Positions 25,745-34,259 of a stretch of DNA of 64,000 bases are shown here, piece after piece. Position numbers and translations under genes: made by a program. The stretch's first letter is position 1, and each line of letters opens with the position of its first letter. The stretch comes from Thermogutta terrifontis. Its GTDB lineage: Bacteria > Planctomycetota > Planctomycetia > Pirellulales > Thermoguttaceae. The stretch lies in contig NZ_CP018477.1 of assembly GCF_002277955.1 (NCBI RefSeq), positions 3,741,206 to 3,805,205 of the forward strand, read 5' to 3'. The notes beneath the pieces were generated by a model, which was not told the origin of the DNA, made no database searches, and saw nothing but the letters and a program-made list of their open reading frames with translations.

Positions 25745-26014
25745 GCGGAGCGGGCTCGTCAGTATGTTCGCCGCATTGAGTTTGTATACACGCCGAAACA
25801 CGGCAGTTGGCTGAACGTGGCGGAGTGCGAGCTCGGCTGTTTGACCCGACAGTGTCTGGCGGGGCGTCGTCTGGAGGAGCTACGTCTTCTTCAGGAGCAA
25901 ATTGCGGCGTGGTCGGCAGACCTCAACGCCCGGCAGCGCGGCGTCGACAGGCAAATGACCGCGGAAGATGTCCGCCGCAAACTGAAGTCTGTCTATTCAA
26001 AAATCATCCTGTGA
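25745..26014 (+). pseudogene. IS630-family transposase, C-terminal remnant
   Basis: About 90 codons match the end of IS630 DDE_3 transposases: VRRIEFVYTPKHGSWLNVAE (with the catalytic glutamate in the WLNVAE motif), ELGCLTRQCLAGRR, AAWSADLNARQRGVDRQM, RKLKSVYSKIIL and stop. The reading frame is intact from about 25745, but there is no start and no upstream catalytic domain; it is joined directly to the IS5 remnant. A middle fragment of the same family lies at 28397-28618 on the other strand. Confidence 0.85.
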
Positions 26015-26293
26015 CGGAGCACTAGGACAGCCCCCACGGGATTTTCGCAAGGCCTATCGGGGGAAATCTGGCTGACGTGCCATTCCGTTAGGTCAGCATC
26101 ACGTGAGATGATGAAAAATCATAGAAAATTTGTGCTTTTTTGCATGGTGAGCAGCCGTCATGATAATTACATTAGTTCATAGATTATGAAGCGAACACGG
26201 CCTGCCCCCGTCTGCGGAATGGCCAGCCGCGTCATACCGAAAGTGTCAGTAGCTCACGGTCCGGCAACACCTGAATCGAAAGGAGAGGTGCTC

Positions 26294-28216
26294 ATGATGG
26301 GTGGAAGACATTTTGCCCTGGTTTTTGGTCTTGTCACGGCAGTGGTTTTCGCGTGGCATGTCCAAGCCCGTTCCGCCCGTGCCGAAGACCACCGCGATGG
26401 TGACGGTAAAGTGACCATTTCTGGAGAATTAAAACGGTGGCACAAGGTCACATTGACTCTGGCTGGTCCTTTTGCGCATGAGCGGGATAACGCTCCGAAT
26501 CCGTTTACCGACTACAACTTCACTGTGGAGTTCCGGCACGAGTCGGGCGAGCCGGTGTACCGTGTGCCGGGTTATTTCGCTGCTGACGGCCAAGCCGCGG
26601 AGACCTCCGCCGAGGCGGGGAATTGCTGGCGTGCCCATCTGGCTCCTGACAAGCCGGGCGTCTGGAGTTATCGCATTTCCTTTTTGAAAGGAAAACATGC
26701 GGCGATTGGTGGACAGGGAACACCATTGGCGCCCTATCATGGGATCAGCGGACAATTCACGATCGCAGAGACGGACAAGACAGGACGTGATTTTCGCGCC
26801 AAGGGACGACTGGCCTATGTGGGCAAACACCATTTGCAATTTCTGGGCAGTCAGGAGTTTTTCCTGAAGGCCGGTGCGGATGCCCCGGAAACTTTTTTGG
26901 CTTACGAAGACTTCGATGGCACCATTGCCATGAAAAAAGGTGTTCCCTTACACACCTGGTCCGCCCATGTCCACGACTGGCGGCCGGGCGATCCTAGTTG
27001 GAAGGGTGGAAAAGGCAAAGGGATGATCGGGGCACTCAACTACCTGGCATCGAAAGGCGTCAACGCCTTCTCTTTTATCACTTACAACGCGGGCGGAGAC
27101 GGGGATAACGTGTGGCCATTCGTGGAACGGAATGACAAACTCCATTACGACTGTTCAAAACTTGACCAGTGGGGAATCGTGTTTGACCACGCGACATCTC
27201 TGGGGTTGTATCTGCATTTCAAACTCCAAGAGCAGGAAATGGATGACAATCGTGTGGGCGATAAGGCAGACAAGAAGGTCGTCCCGGAATCTCTGGATGG
27301 TGGAGCGCTCGGGCCGGAGCGCAAACTTTATTGCCGCGAATTAATCGCGAGGTTCGCACACAACCTGGCGTTAAACTGGAATATTGGGGAAGAAAACACG
27401 CAGTCGCCGGAAGAGCAACGGGCGATGATTCGGTATTTGTGGGAGATGGACCCGTACAAACATCCTATTGTTATTCACACATTTCCAAACTGGCAGGATC
27501 GGGTGTATTCCGAGCTTTTGGGCGACAAATCGCTGTTAACGGGTGCTTCGTTGCAAAACGGTTGGCGGGAAGTTCATCAACGTACCCTCCGATGGGTGCA
27601 GGCGTCAGCAAAAGCGGGGCGTCCGTGGGTGGTTGCCAATGACGAGCAAGGACCGGCGGATTTGGGTGTTCCGCCCGATCCCGGCTATGAAGGCTTCGAC
27701 GGCGTAGCCCGTTCGAAACCCGAAGATCCCGGTTATACTCTCCATGACATTCGTAAATACACGTTGTGGGGAAATCTGATGGCGGGTGGTGCCGGCGTCG
27801 AATATTACTTTGGGTACAAGCTTCCCCAAAACGATTTGAAGTGTGAAGACTATCGAAGCCGTGACCGTTCCTGGGACTATTGCCGCATTGCCCTTGAATT
27901 CTTCTCGAAGTTTCATGTCCCGTTCTGGAAGATGGCCAACGCAGATGAGTTGGTAGGAAACGCGAAAAACGACAATTCACGTTATTGCCTGGCCTTGCCG
28001 GGCGAGGTGTACGTCGTCTATTTGCCCACGGGTGGGACGTGTGAGCTGGACCTCTCCGGTACATCGGGAATGTTCTCCGTCCGGTGGTATGATCCCCGTC
28101 GCGGAGGCGAGTTGCTCGCGGGCTCCGTAAAGGAGGTTTCAGGCGGTGGCAAAGTGGACCTGGGCCGGCCGCCGGCAGATGAAAACGAAGATTGGGTCAT
28201 TCTCGTTCGGAGATGA
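26294..28216 (+). CDS. Secreted DUF5060-domain glycoside-hydrolase-like protein
   Basis: Exported protein of 640 residues. After the signal peptide ([19 protein letters not shown]) comes a beta-sandwich of the DUF5060 type ([44 protein letters not shown]), then a TIM-barrel domain ([36 protein letters not shown] with a plausible catalytic glutamate pair, [14 protein letters not shown]) and a C-terminal beta domain ([33 protein letters not shown]) as in putative collagen-binding or carbohydrate modules. AAAGGAGAGG precedes the ATG at 26294. It is flanked on both sides by insertion-sequence fragments. Confidence 0.87.
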   Translation: MMGGRHFALVFGLVTAVVFAWHVQARSARAEDHRDGDGKVTISGELKRWHKVTLTLAGPFAHERDNAPNPFTDYNFTVEFRHESGEPVYRVPGYFAADGQAAETSAEAGNCWRAHLAPDKPGVWSYRISFLKGKHAAIGGQGTPLAPYHGISGQFTIAETDKTGRDFRAKGRLAYVGKHHLQFLGSQEFFLKAGADAPETFLAYEDFDGTIAMKKGVPLHTWSAHVHDWRPGDPSWKGGKGKGMIGALNYLASKGVNAFSFITYNAGGDGDNVWPFVERNDKLHYDCSKLDQWGIVFDHATSLGLYLHFKLQEQEMDDNRVGDKADKKVVPESLDGGALGPERKLYCRELIARFAHNLALNWNIGEENTQSPEEQRAMIRYLWEMDPYKHPIVIHTFPNWQDRVYSELLGDKSLLTGASLQNGWREVHQRTLRWVQASAKAGRPWVVANDEQGPADLGVPPDPGYEGFDGVARSKPEDPGYTLHDIRKYTLWGNLMAGGAGVEYYFGYKLPQNDLKCEDYRSRDRSWDYCRIALEFFSKFHVPFWKMANADELVGNAKNDNSRYCLALPGEVYVVYLPTGGTCELDLSGTSGMFSVRWYDPRRGGELLAGSVKEVSGGGKVDLGRPPADENEDWVILVRR

Positions 28217-28220
28217 ACAC

Positions 28221-28382
28221 ATGGTGGAGACGACGTTCACAATTGCCGTTTTGCCCGGGGATGGCATCGGTCCCGAGGTTATTCGCGAGGCGGTCAAGGT
28301 CTTGCGGGCGGTCGAATCACATCTGCCAGATGTCAGATTTAGCCTCACCGAGTACCCTTGCGGTGCGGCTGCCTGGGTATGA
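28221..28382 (+). pseudogene. Isopropylmalate/isocitrate dehydrogenase-like, N-terminal fragment
   Basis: A 53-codon reading frame begins [20 protein letters not shown], the unmistakable N-terminus of the LeuB/Icd/tartrate dehydrogenase family, and breaks off after YPCGAAAW where the family would continue for another 290 residues. It starts 4 bases after the DUF5060 stop with GGAG upstream. The break is followed within about 15 bases by an IS630 remnant, so the gene was cut by insertion or rearrangement; the rest is not in the window. Confidence 0.85.
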
Positions 28383-28396
28383 CGAATATCGTGGTG

Positions 28397-28618
28397 TCAG
28401 GCAAGCCGATAGGCGTCGGCCGGTGGCAAAGGCTCGTACAGTGTTCGCAGCGTACGCGTGTGCAAATTGTCGCAAACCAAGATAGCGGGCTTGGTCTGCG
28501 GAACAATCGTGGTCCAGTAACGCTTTGACCTCAAGGCCTCAGTCTTGAGTCGTTTACCTGGGGCGAACGCCCACCTTTCGCCATCCCACCAACACAACCA
28601 TGCGTCAACTGTGTTCAT
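28397..28618 (-). pseudogene. IS630-family transposase, middle remnant
   Basis: Translation on the minus strand gives a DDE_3 segment: TTIVPQTKPAILVCDNLHTR (the VCDNLHTR block contains the second catalytic aspartate), TLYEPLPPADAYRLA and stop. This is the part that should precede YTPKHGSWLN in IS630 transposases, which is found instead at 25745-26014 on the plus strand. The two fragments meet or overlap by only a few residues. Confidence 0.78.
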
Positions 28619-28746
28619 GCAACGAAGGCCAAACTATAATGGGATGCTTGTGTGGTGTTTTGCTCCCCGAAAGGGGACCTCGTAGGTTCGCCAGGAGCAA
28701 GTTGTCTAACATGTTCTTCCTGGCCAATTCGGAAAGGAGATGCAGC

Positions 28747-29661
28747 ATGAGTCAGACATTTGTTACTCGCCGGGATTTCGTCAAGACAACAGGAGTGGCT
28801 GTGCTGGCTGGTGGGCTCACAGGTTTTCAGTTAAGGACGTCGCTGGCAGAAGGGCAGCGACTGGCTGAAGGTGCCCCGCACGCCGAAAAGTTGGGATGGC
28901 GTCTCGGCTGCCAGGCCTACAGCTTTAATCGTTTTACGTTTTACGAAGCCATTGAAAAGACTGCCTCACTGGGGCTCCATTACATCGAAGCCTACCCGGG
29001 CCAGACCCTGTCCAAAGAGAAACCAGACGCCAAGACCAATGAGTCACTCTCGCCTGAAGATCGTAAGGAAGTGAAAAAACGGCTTGCCGACGCTGGAGTG
29101 AAGCTGGTCAATTACGGCGTGGTGGGACTGCCCGCCAATGAGGGCGCGTGCCGTCGCGTCTTCGATTTCGCCAAAGACATGGGCATCGAAACGATCGTCT
29201 CCGAACCGCCCTTCGACGCCTTCGACATTATCGAAAAGCTGTGCGAGGAATACCAAATCAATGTGGCGATCCACAACCATCCGAAACCTTCAACCTACTG
29301 GAACCCCGATACCGTTCTCAAAGTTTGCGAGGGACGCAGCAAGCGAATCGGTGCCTGTGCGGACACCGGACACTGGATGCGGTCGGAGATCAATCCCCTG
29401 GAAGCCATTAAGAAACTGGAAGGCCGGATTATTTCGTTCCATTTCAAAGACCTCAACCGCTACGGGATGGGTGCCCATGACGTCCCCTGGGGCACCGGCC
29501 AGGCGGACGTCCCTGCCTTGCTCAAGGAAATTAAACGCCAGGGGATCAAAGCAGTGTTCTCCATTGAATATGAGTACAATTGGGAAAACTCCTTGCCCGA
29601 AATCGCCGAGTGCGTCAAGTTCTTTGACAAAGTTGCGGCAGAGCTTCTGAGCTCTGCCTGA
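28747..29661 (+). CDS. Tat-exported xylose-isomerase-like TIM-barrel protein
   Basis: Protein of 304 residues of the AP-endonuclease-2/xylose isomerase-like TIM barrel family. The N-terminus MSQTFVTRRDFVKTTG is a twin-arginine signal, then VAVLAGGLTGFQ. Barrel and metal-site motifs: GCQAYSFNRFTFYEAI, HYIEAYPGQTL, VAIHNHPKP, GACADTGHWMRS, ISFHFKDLN, and SIEYEYNWEN at the end (Glu, His, Asp, Glu ligands). AAAGGAGATGCAGC precedes the ATG at 28747. Planctomycetes have many such exported sugar isomerase/epimerase-like proteins; the substrate is unknown. Confidence 0.92.
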   Translation: MSQTFVTRRDFVKTTGVAVLAGGLTGFQLRTSLAEGQRLAEGAPHAEKLGWRLGCQAYSFNRFTFYEAIEKTASLGLHYIEAYPGQTLSKEKPDAKTNESLSPEDRKEVKKRLADAGVKLVNYGVVGLPANEGACRRVFDFAKDMGIETIVSEPPFDAFDIIEKLCEEYQINVAIHNHPKPSTYWNPDTVLKVCEGRSKRIGACADTGHWMRSEINPLEAIKKLEGRIISFHFKDLNRYGMGAHDVPWGTGQADVPALLKEIKRQGIKAVFSIEYEYNWENSLPEIAECVKFFDKVAAELLSSA

Positions 29662-30257
29662 GCTTTGGGGATCGCCCCGGACTGCCATTTACGAGTTTCA
29701 CTCTCGGAGAGCACACCCGCGTTTTTGCTCCGCTGAGTCGCTATCGGTCCTGATCATACGACAACGCTGAAGGTCTGGCACCCCATGAAAGTGGTTTTGA
29801 CCGCCCAATTTGGGCGGTTTTTTGTTTTGACCATGAATTGTTTGACAGACGTCGAAGCCCCGTTCACTCCCACCTTGGTTGTGTTGTGCCGCGAGGGTGG
29901 ACACTCCCTCGTCCCGGTAGTTACGTATCTTATTACTGTGCAAGCACTTATGGCATTGCATGCGTTGCCGGGCATCACTGGCGGGGCAAATTTCTCAGAT
30001 TTCGCTTGACTTCATCTCTTCCCTTTGCCACAGTTGTTGCCACAGTTATGACGAGCTGTAGCGTCCAGGTGGATGTCAAGTCTTTTTCTGTGGCCTGTTG
30101 AGTGCCTTTACAATGGGCAGTAGACCCGCGAAGTTTAACGCGAATACGCTCGCTCGACCCATCTTGAGTCGGTGTTGACGCCCATTCATCGATCGGGATA
30201 CCGCTTGGCACGCGGTTGATCAAAAGTGGTTGGAAAAATTCGAGGAGGGATTGGCTG
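29662..30257. other. Intergenic region with one terminator and a short tandem repeat
   Basis: About 600 bases without a supportable gene. It contains the terminator at 29801-29823 and a tandem TTGCCACAGTT at 30025-30035 and 30037-30047. Nothing else recognisable. Confidence 0.5.
29801..29823 (+). terminator. Rho-independent terminator
   Basis: CCGCCCA-ATT-TGGGCGG forms a 7-bp GC-rich stem with a 3-base loop, followed by TTTTTTG. It lies 140 bases after the TIM-barrel isomerase gene and probably ends its transcript. Confidence 0.8.
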
Positions 30258-30779
30258 ATGGACCTGGCTGACAGTCTCCGGAGGAACGAAACGAGGGGAA
30301 GCGTGGAAGAACGCTGCCGGCGGATCGAAGAGAAGGCAGATCAACTTTTCGCGGCAGGCGTGGCGTGGACCACTTTCTTCAAAGAACTTCTGGGACCGGA
30401 GGGCCTTATTCGGCGACTTTTTCCCACGCCTGACGAGCTGAGCTTCTTCGAACAGACGGCCACCCATCGAAGGGTTCAGGAAATGCTGGCCAGCTTGCGC
30501 CGAGTTCAGGAGGGGCGTGCTGCGAAGACGGAGGCCGTCAGTGTTATCACGCTAAGGATTCCCAAAAGCCTTCACGATGCCCTTGCCGAAGAGGCGCATG
30601 CTCTGAAAACAAGCATCAACCGACTGTGCATCTCTAAGCTCGCTCAACTGATCGACGCACGTTTGGTTCCACCTTTGCGACAATTTGATCGGGGTGGGGA
30701 TATCACCGTGCGAGGCGTGAGCACCGATTCAAAAACGCCCGACGAACTTCCCCAACGAGAACAGGAACCAGCAGAGTGA
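30258..30779 (+). CDS. Ribbon-helix-helix domain protein
   Basis: Predicted 173-residue protein. The first 90 residues are charged and helical (EERCRRIEEKADQLF, LGPEGLIRRLFPTPDELSFF). Residues about 95-135 form an Arc/HicB-like ribbon-helix-helix: SVITLRIPKSLHDALAEEAH, then TSINRLCISKLAQLIDA. The tail is acidic. Such a domain usually binds DNA as a dimer, often as an antitoxin, but no toxin gene is adjacent. GAGGAGGGA precedes the ATG at 30258. It ends about 40 bases from the rnpB 3' end. Role unknown. Confidence 0.72.
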   Translation: MDLADSLRRNETRGSVEERCRRIEEKADQLFAAGVAWTTFFKELLGPEGLIRRLFPTPDELSFFEQTATHRRVQEMLASLRRVQEGRAAKTEAVSVITLRIPKSLHDALAEEAHALKTSINRLCISKLAQLIDARLVPPLRQFDRGGDITVRGVSTDSKTPDELPQREQEPAE

Positions 30780-30818
30780 GTTGCCCCGGTTGGGGGCTGA
30801 TGCGGGGCAAAAAACGAA

Positions 30819-31228
30819 GGAGCACGAGGGCGGGCCTGTAAGCCGGGTTCTGTACCCTGGTGATTATCCAGGGCGATGGCCATTTATCTAGGAGGCCGAT
30901 TGCTCGGCCCCTCCAGCGGTCTACCCGGGGGTTGAAGCTGGCGGTCGGGATCACCCGCGGAGGCTTGCGCCTCACTCCCCCCTGCTTGACCTTGCTCCCG
31001 GTGGGGTTTGCCTAGCCAGACCGGTCACCCGGCCTGCTGGTGAGCTCTTACCTCACCCTTTCACCCTTACCGCGCGGTGGGGACCGCGAGGCGGTCTAGT
31101 TTCTGTGGCACTTTCCCTAGCCTTTCGGCCGGTGGGTGTTACCCACCACCGCGATCCCGGGGAGCCCGGACTTTCCTCCCGCCCGGCGAAACACCGGGCC
31201 GGCGGCCATCCAGCCCGCTCCGTGCTCC
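30819..31228 (-). ncRNA. rnpB: RNase P RNA (bacterial type A)
   Basis: Catalytic RNA of RNase P, which trims tRNA 5' leaders; about 410 nt. On the minus strand the conserved GGAGGAAAGTCCGGGCTCC block follows the 5' arm, GAAAGTGCCACAGAAA and GGGTGAAAGGGTGAGGTAAG follow in order, and AACCCGGCTTACAGGCC near the 3' end is the typical J/P4 closing. The ends are set by the P1 helix: GGAGCACG at 31221-31228 pairs with CGTGCTCC at 30819-30826. A run of T (TTCGTTTTTT, 30809-30818) follows as terminator. Confidence 0.95.
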
Positions 31229-31234
31229 ATAAAG

Positions 31235-31240
31235 ATTATA
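31235..31240 (-). promoter_or_regulatory. -10 box of rnpB
   Basis: TATAAT on the minus strand, 6 bases before the predicted RNA 5' end (31228). It overlaps the TAA stop codon of the radical SAM gene (31236-31238). The -35 region is weak (TGATAG at 31258-31263). Confidence 0.65.
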
Positions 31241-32285
31241 CGCTTCGGCCCGTCTCGCTATCACGTGATGCAGCCGCGACATTTCCCGCCGTCTGTTCCC
31301 ACAACTTGCCCTGGTATGTATCCCGTTCGTCCAGAAGTTGTTGGATCCGTCGTAGTGTGCCCGATTTATCACGGCACCAGTCGGGCGCGATCAGATACTC
31401 GTCCGATGTCTCGGCCGTCAGCCTTTCGATCACGATCGCCGGAGATAACCTCTCCAAGGCAGTCACGACCAGTTCGGCGTATTCGTGCTGCTCAAGCGGG
31501 CGATACATTCCTGCGGCGTAAATCTTCGCCAGTGCGGTATCTCGCGCCACATAGAGATTATGAATTTTTACAGCGTGAATCGGCAAATCTGCCAGGGCAG
31601 CAATCGTACCGAGCATCATTTCAGGGGTCTCGCCCGGCAAGCCAAACATAATGTGGGCGCAAACCCGAAGATTCCGCGCCGCACAGGCCCACACAGCTTG
31701 CCTGAAATCCTCGAACGTATGCCCCCGGTTGATTCGTCGAAGTGTGGCGTCATGAGCTGATTGCAGACCGATCTCCACACTCAGCCAGATTTTCTGACTC
31801 AATTCCGCGAGAAAATCTAATACTTCTGGGGGGAGGCAGTCTGGTCGCGTTCCGATGGCCAGGCCCACAACACCGGGAACCGTCACAGCCTCCGAAAACA
31901 TCGCCTTGAGGACCGGTAATGGTGCGTACGTATTGGTCCCCGGTTGAAAATAGGCGATGAACCTGTCGATGGACCGCCGTTTCTTGAAGTTGTCGATAGC
32001 CCGGCGAATTTGCTCCGCCACGCTAGCAGGCTGGTCGTAGCGGCGACTGGGACTGAAACTCGCGATGTTGCAAAACGTGCAGCCAAAGCGGCTGATTGTG
32101 CCATCCGCATTCGGACAGTGGAAGCCGCCGTCCACGCTGATTTTCCAGGTTTCTCCCCCAAATGTATGCCGATAATACAAACTAAGATTGAAATAGCGTT
32201 TTCCCAGGGCACGCCAATCGACCTCCGGAACAGGCCGGAGGGATTGCCGGATGACAGACATGCCTATTTGTTGACGTTCGCGCAT
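31236..32285 (-). CDS. TIGR01212-family (YhcC-like) radical SAM protein
   Basis: Radical SAM enzyme of 349 residues. The 4Fe-4S site is CPNADGTISRFGCTFCN (C-x11-C-x2-C), the form typical of the TIGR01212/YhcC family rather than the standard C-x3-C-x2-C. Other conserved blocks: AYFQPGTNTYAPLPVLKAMF, GTRPDCLP, LSVEIGLQSAHDATLRRINR, HIMFGLPGET and HAVKIHNLYVARDT. The reaction is not known with confidence. Start may be 32285 or 32261; neither has a strong ribosome site. Its stop codon overlaps the rnpB -10 box. Confidence 0.92.
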   Translation of the reverse strand: MRERQQIGMSVIRQSLRPVPEVDWRALGKRYFNLSLYYRHTFGGETWKISVDGGFHCPNADGTISRFGCTFCNIASFSPSRRYDQPASVAEQIRRAIDNFKKRRSIDRFIAYFQPGTNTYAPLPVLKAMFSEAVTVPGVVGLAIGTRPDCLPPEVLDFLAELSQKIWLSVEIGLQSAHDATLRRINRGHTFEDFRQAVWACAARNLRVCAHIMFGLPGETPEMMLGTIAALADLPIHAVKIHNLYVARDTALAKIYAAGMYRPLEQHEYAELVVTALERLSPAIVIERLTAETSDEYLIAPDWCRDKSGTLRRIQQLLDERDTYQGKLWEQTAGNVAAASRDSETGRSV

Positions 32286-32389
32286 TTCGGGCTTACACTA
32301 AAAGGGCGGTTTCTGAAAGCAGAACAGGTTCTAAGGGCATCGTAAGGGCGCAGCAGAAACTTTTCAAGGAACAGAGAACAGGCAACCCT

Positions 32390-32905
32390 ATGTTTGGAGA
32401 GCTGATTCCCCTCGGTGGTGGCGACCCTATTCCTTTGTTAAAAAAGCGGCTCATCGTAGGACGCAGAGAGAATTGCGACATTGTTCTTCGATTCTCAAAT
32501 GTGTCCGCCCAGCACTGCGAACTGTTCGTGGTCTCGGGTTACTGGTACGTTCGCGACCTGAACAGTACGAACGGGATCAAAGTGAACGGTGTCCGGGTGA
32601 AAGAGCGCCGCCTCGACCCCGGTTCGATCCTGTCTATCGCCAAGCATCAATACGAAATCCGATACAATCCCATCGAGTTGGGAGCGGTGGGACCTCCCCC
32701 TCCCGACACTCTGGAACAGGACATTTTCGCGCGGTCGCTGCTGGAACGAGCCGGATTGGTCAAGCCGAAGCGAACCGAAGAGGAGATGACGCCATCGAAA
32801 CCCGGCACGGACAAGGAAAAACAGGAAACTCTTTCCGATCATGAGGAACCGCGGTACGATGTTCTTGAAGGCTTGCGACGGCGTCCGGGACCGCAATCGC
32901 GATAA
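32390..32905 (+). CDS. FHA-domain protein
   Basis: Cytoplasmic protein of 171 residues with one forkhead-associated domain in the first 95 residues, binding phosphothreonine peptides. The key elements are GRRENCDIVLRF, SNVSAQHCEL, and LNSTNGIKVNGVRV. The C-terminal 70 residues are charged and probably flexible (KRTEEEMTPSKPGTDKEK). It precedes rsgA by 94 bases on the same strand. No kinase is present in the window to pair it with. Confidence 0.9.
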   Translation: MFGELIPLGGGDPIPLLKKRLIVGRRENCDIVLRFSNVSAQHCELFVVSGYWYVRDLNSTNGIKVNGVRVKERRLDPGSILSIAKHQYEIRYNPIELGAVGPPPPDTLEQDIFARSLLERAGLVKPKRTEEEMTPSKPGTDKEKQETLSDHEEPRYDVLEGLRRRPGPQSR

Positions 32906-32998
32906 TTCGTCGCGGGCTGGGAGAGCCGCAGGATTTACGACAGCCGTCCCTGCATGATTTCCTTCTGGAGACGCCCCGAACGGCGCGTCACGGGTTAG

Positions 32999-34162
32999 AT
33001 GGGTAAAGAGCACAGGAAGAAGTACCGGGTCGAGTTTCGGAAGAATCGTGCCCCCAGAACCAGGGACAAAGATCTCACCGACCGCGTCCTCAACGAAGAG
33101 GAGGTGCTCGACGACGATTTAGTCCGGGAGGAACGGGTCGGTGGGAAAAACGAACTCACCCGGCGTGGGACCGTCATCGGAGAAGACGTTTCCGAAGAAG
33201 GTGAGTCCCCCCTTCCCGTGGTGCTTCCCGCTCGCCATCCCGACAGCAGACTCGGTCGGGTTATCGCCGTTCAAGGGCTGATGTGTCTCGTCGAAGATGA
33301 CCAGGGCAACTCGTACCGCTGCGTGGTGAGACGGCTTCTCAAGCGGCTGGCCACCGACCAGCGTCACGTTGTGGTCACCGGGGACAAAGTCTATTTTTAT
33401 CCCCTGCCCGAGAATCCCAGCGAAGGCGTTATTGAAACGGTCCTTCCCCGCCGCGGTAGCATCAGTCGGGAATCGAAGGGCAAGCAGCATGTGATTGTCA
33501 GCAACGTCGATCAGGTGCTCATCGTAAGCAGTGCGGCCATGCCGCGGATCAAGCCGCACCTCATCGACCGGATGATCGTGGCTGCGGAAAAATCAGGTGT
33601 CGAACCTGTGATTTGCATCAATAAGGTTGATCTGGTCGATCGGGCAGACCTCATGCCGCTGGTGGGGCTGTACAGCCAATTGGGCTATCGAGTGCTTTTG
33701 GTCAGCGCGTTGAGCGGGTTTGGTCTGTCGGCCTTGATCCGCACACTCAAAGACCGCGTGAGCGTCCTGGCAGGTCAAAGCGGGGTGGGTAAATCCTCGC
33801 TCCTCAATGCACTCGATCCCGATCTTAAAATCCCCACGGCACCGGTTAGCGAAGACACTGAAAAAGGTCGGCACACCACCACAACGGCCCGACTGTATCG
33901 ATTCCGTTTCGGTGGGTACGTGGCCGACACGCCTGGAATCAGGCAGTTTCAACTATGGGATGTCGAGCCGGAGGAAGTGGTCAATTACTTTCGGGATCTT
34001 CGGCCGTACGTCAATCGGTGTAAGTTCCCCAATTGCCTGCACATTCAAGAATCGGATTGCGGAGTTAAGGACGCTGTGGCAGACGGCTGGATCGACGAGC
34101 GGCGGTACGAAAGCTACTGCCACCTTGTCCTGGATGAAGAAGTTGAGCTGGAAGAGGAATAA
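32999..34162 (+). CDS. rsgA: Ribosome small-subunit biogenesis GTPase RsgA
   Basis: Circularly permuted GTPase of 387 residues that helps mature the 30S subunit. Order of motifs: OB-fold N-terminal part (ending near RRGSISRE), G4 NKVDLVD, G1 GQSGVGKS at residues 259-266, G3 DTPGIRQF, then the zinc knuckle CKFPNCLHIQESDCGV. The first 75 residues are an extra highly charged extension (RTRDKDLTDRVLNEEEVLDD), longer than in most homologues. The ATG at 32999 has no clear ribosome site. It is followed by hflX after about 97 bases, and the two probably form one unit. Confidence 0.95.
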   Translation: MGKEHRKKYRVEFRKNRAPRTRDKDLTDRVLNEEEVLDDDLVREERVGGKNELTRRGTVIGEDVSEEGESPLPVVLPARHPDSRLGRVIAVQGLMCLVEDDQGNSYRCVVRRLLKRLATDQRHVVVTGDKVYFYPLPENPSEGVIETVLPRRGSISRESKGKQHVIVSNVDQVLIVSSAAMPRIKPHLIDRMIVAAEKSGVEPVICINKVDLVDRADLMPLVGLYSQLGYRVLLVSALSGFGLSALIRTLKDRVSVLAGQSGVGKSSLLNALDPDLKIPTAPVSEDTEKGRHTTTTARLYRFRFGGYVADTPGIRQFQLWDVEPEEVVNYFRDLRPYVNRCKFPNCLHIQESDCGVKDAVADGWIDERRYESYCHLVLDEEVELEEE

Positions 34163-34259
34163 TAATGAAACTCAAAGTGGGTTATTCGGCACCATTCGCA
34201 AAAAAGAGTTGTAGTGTCAACGCAACAAACCCATCCTGTGGAAGGAGGTGTTGAGCGCC

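Noticed and set aside
26014-26060. Terminal inverted repeats of an intact IS630
   Set aside because: No matching partner end could be found by eye around 25745 or 28397; the elements are fragments.
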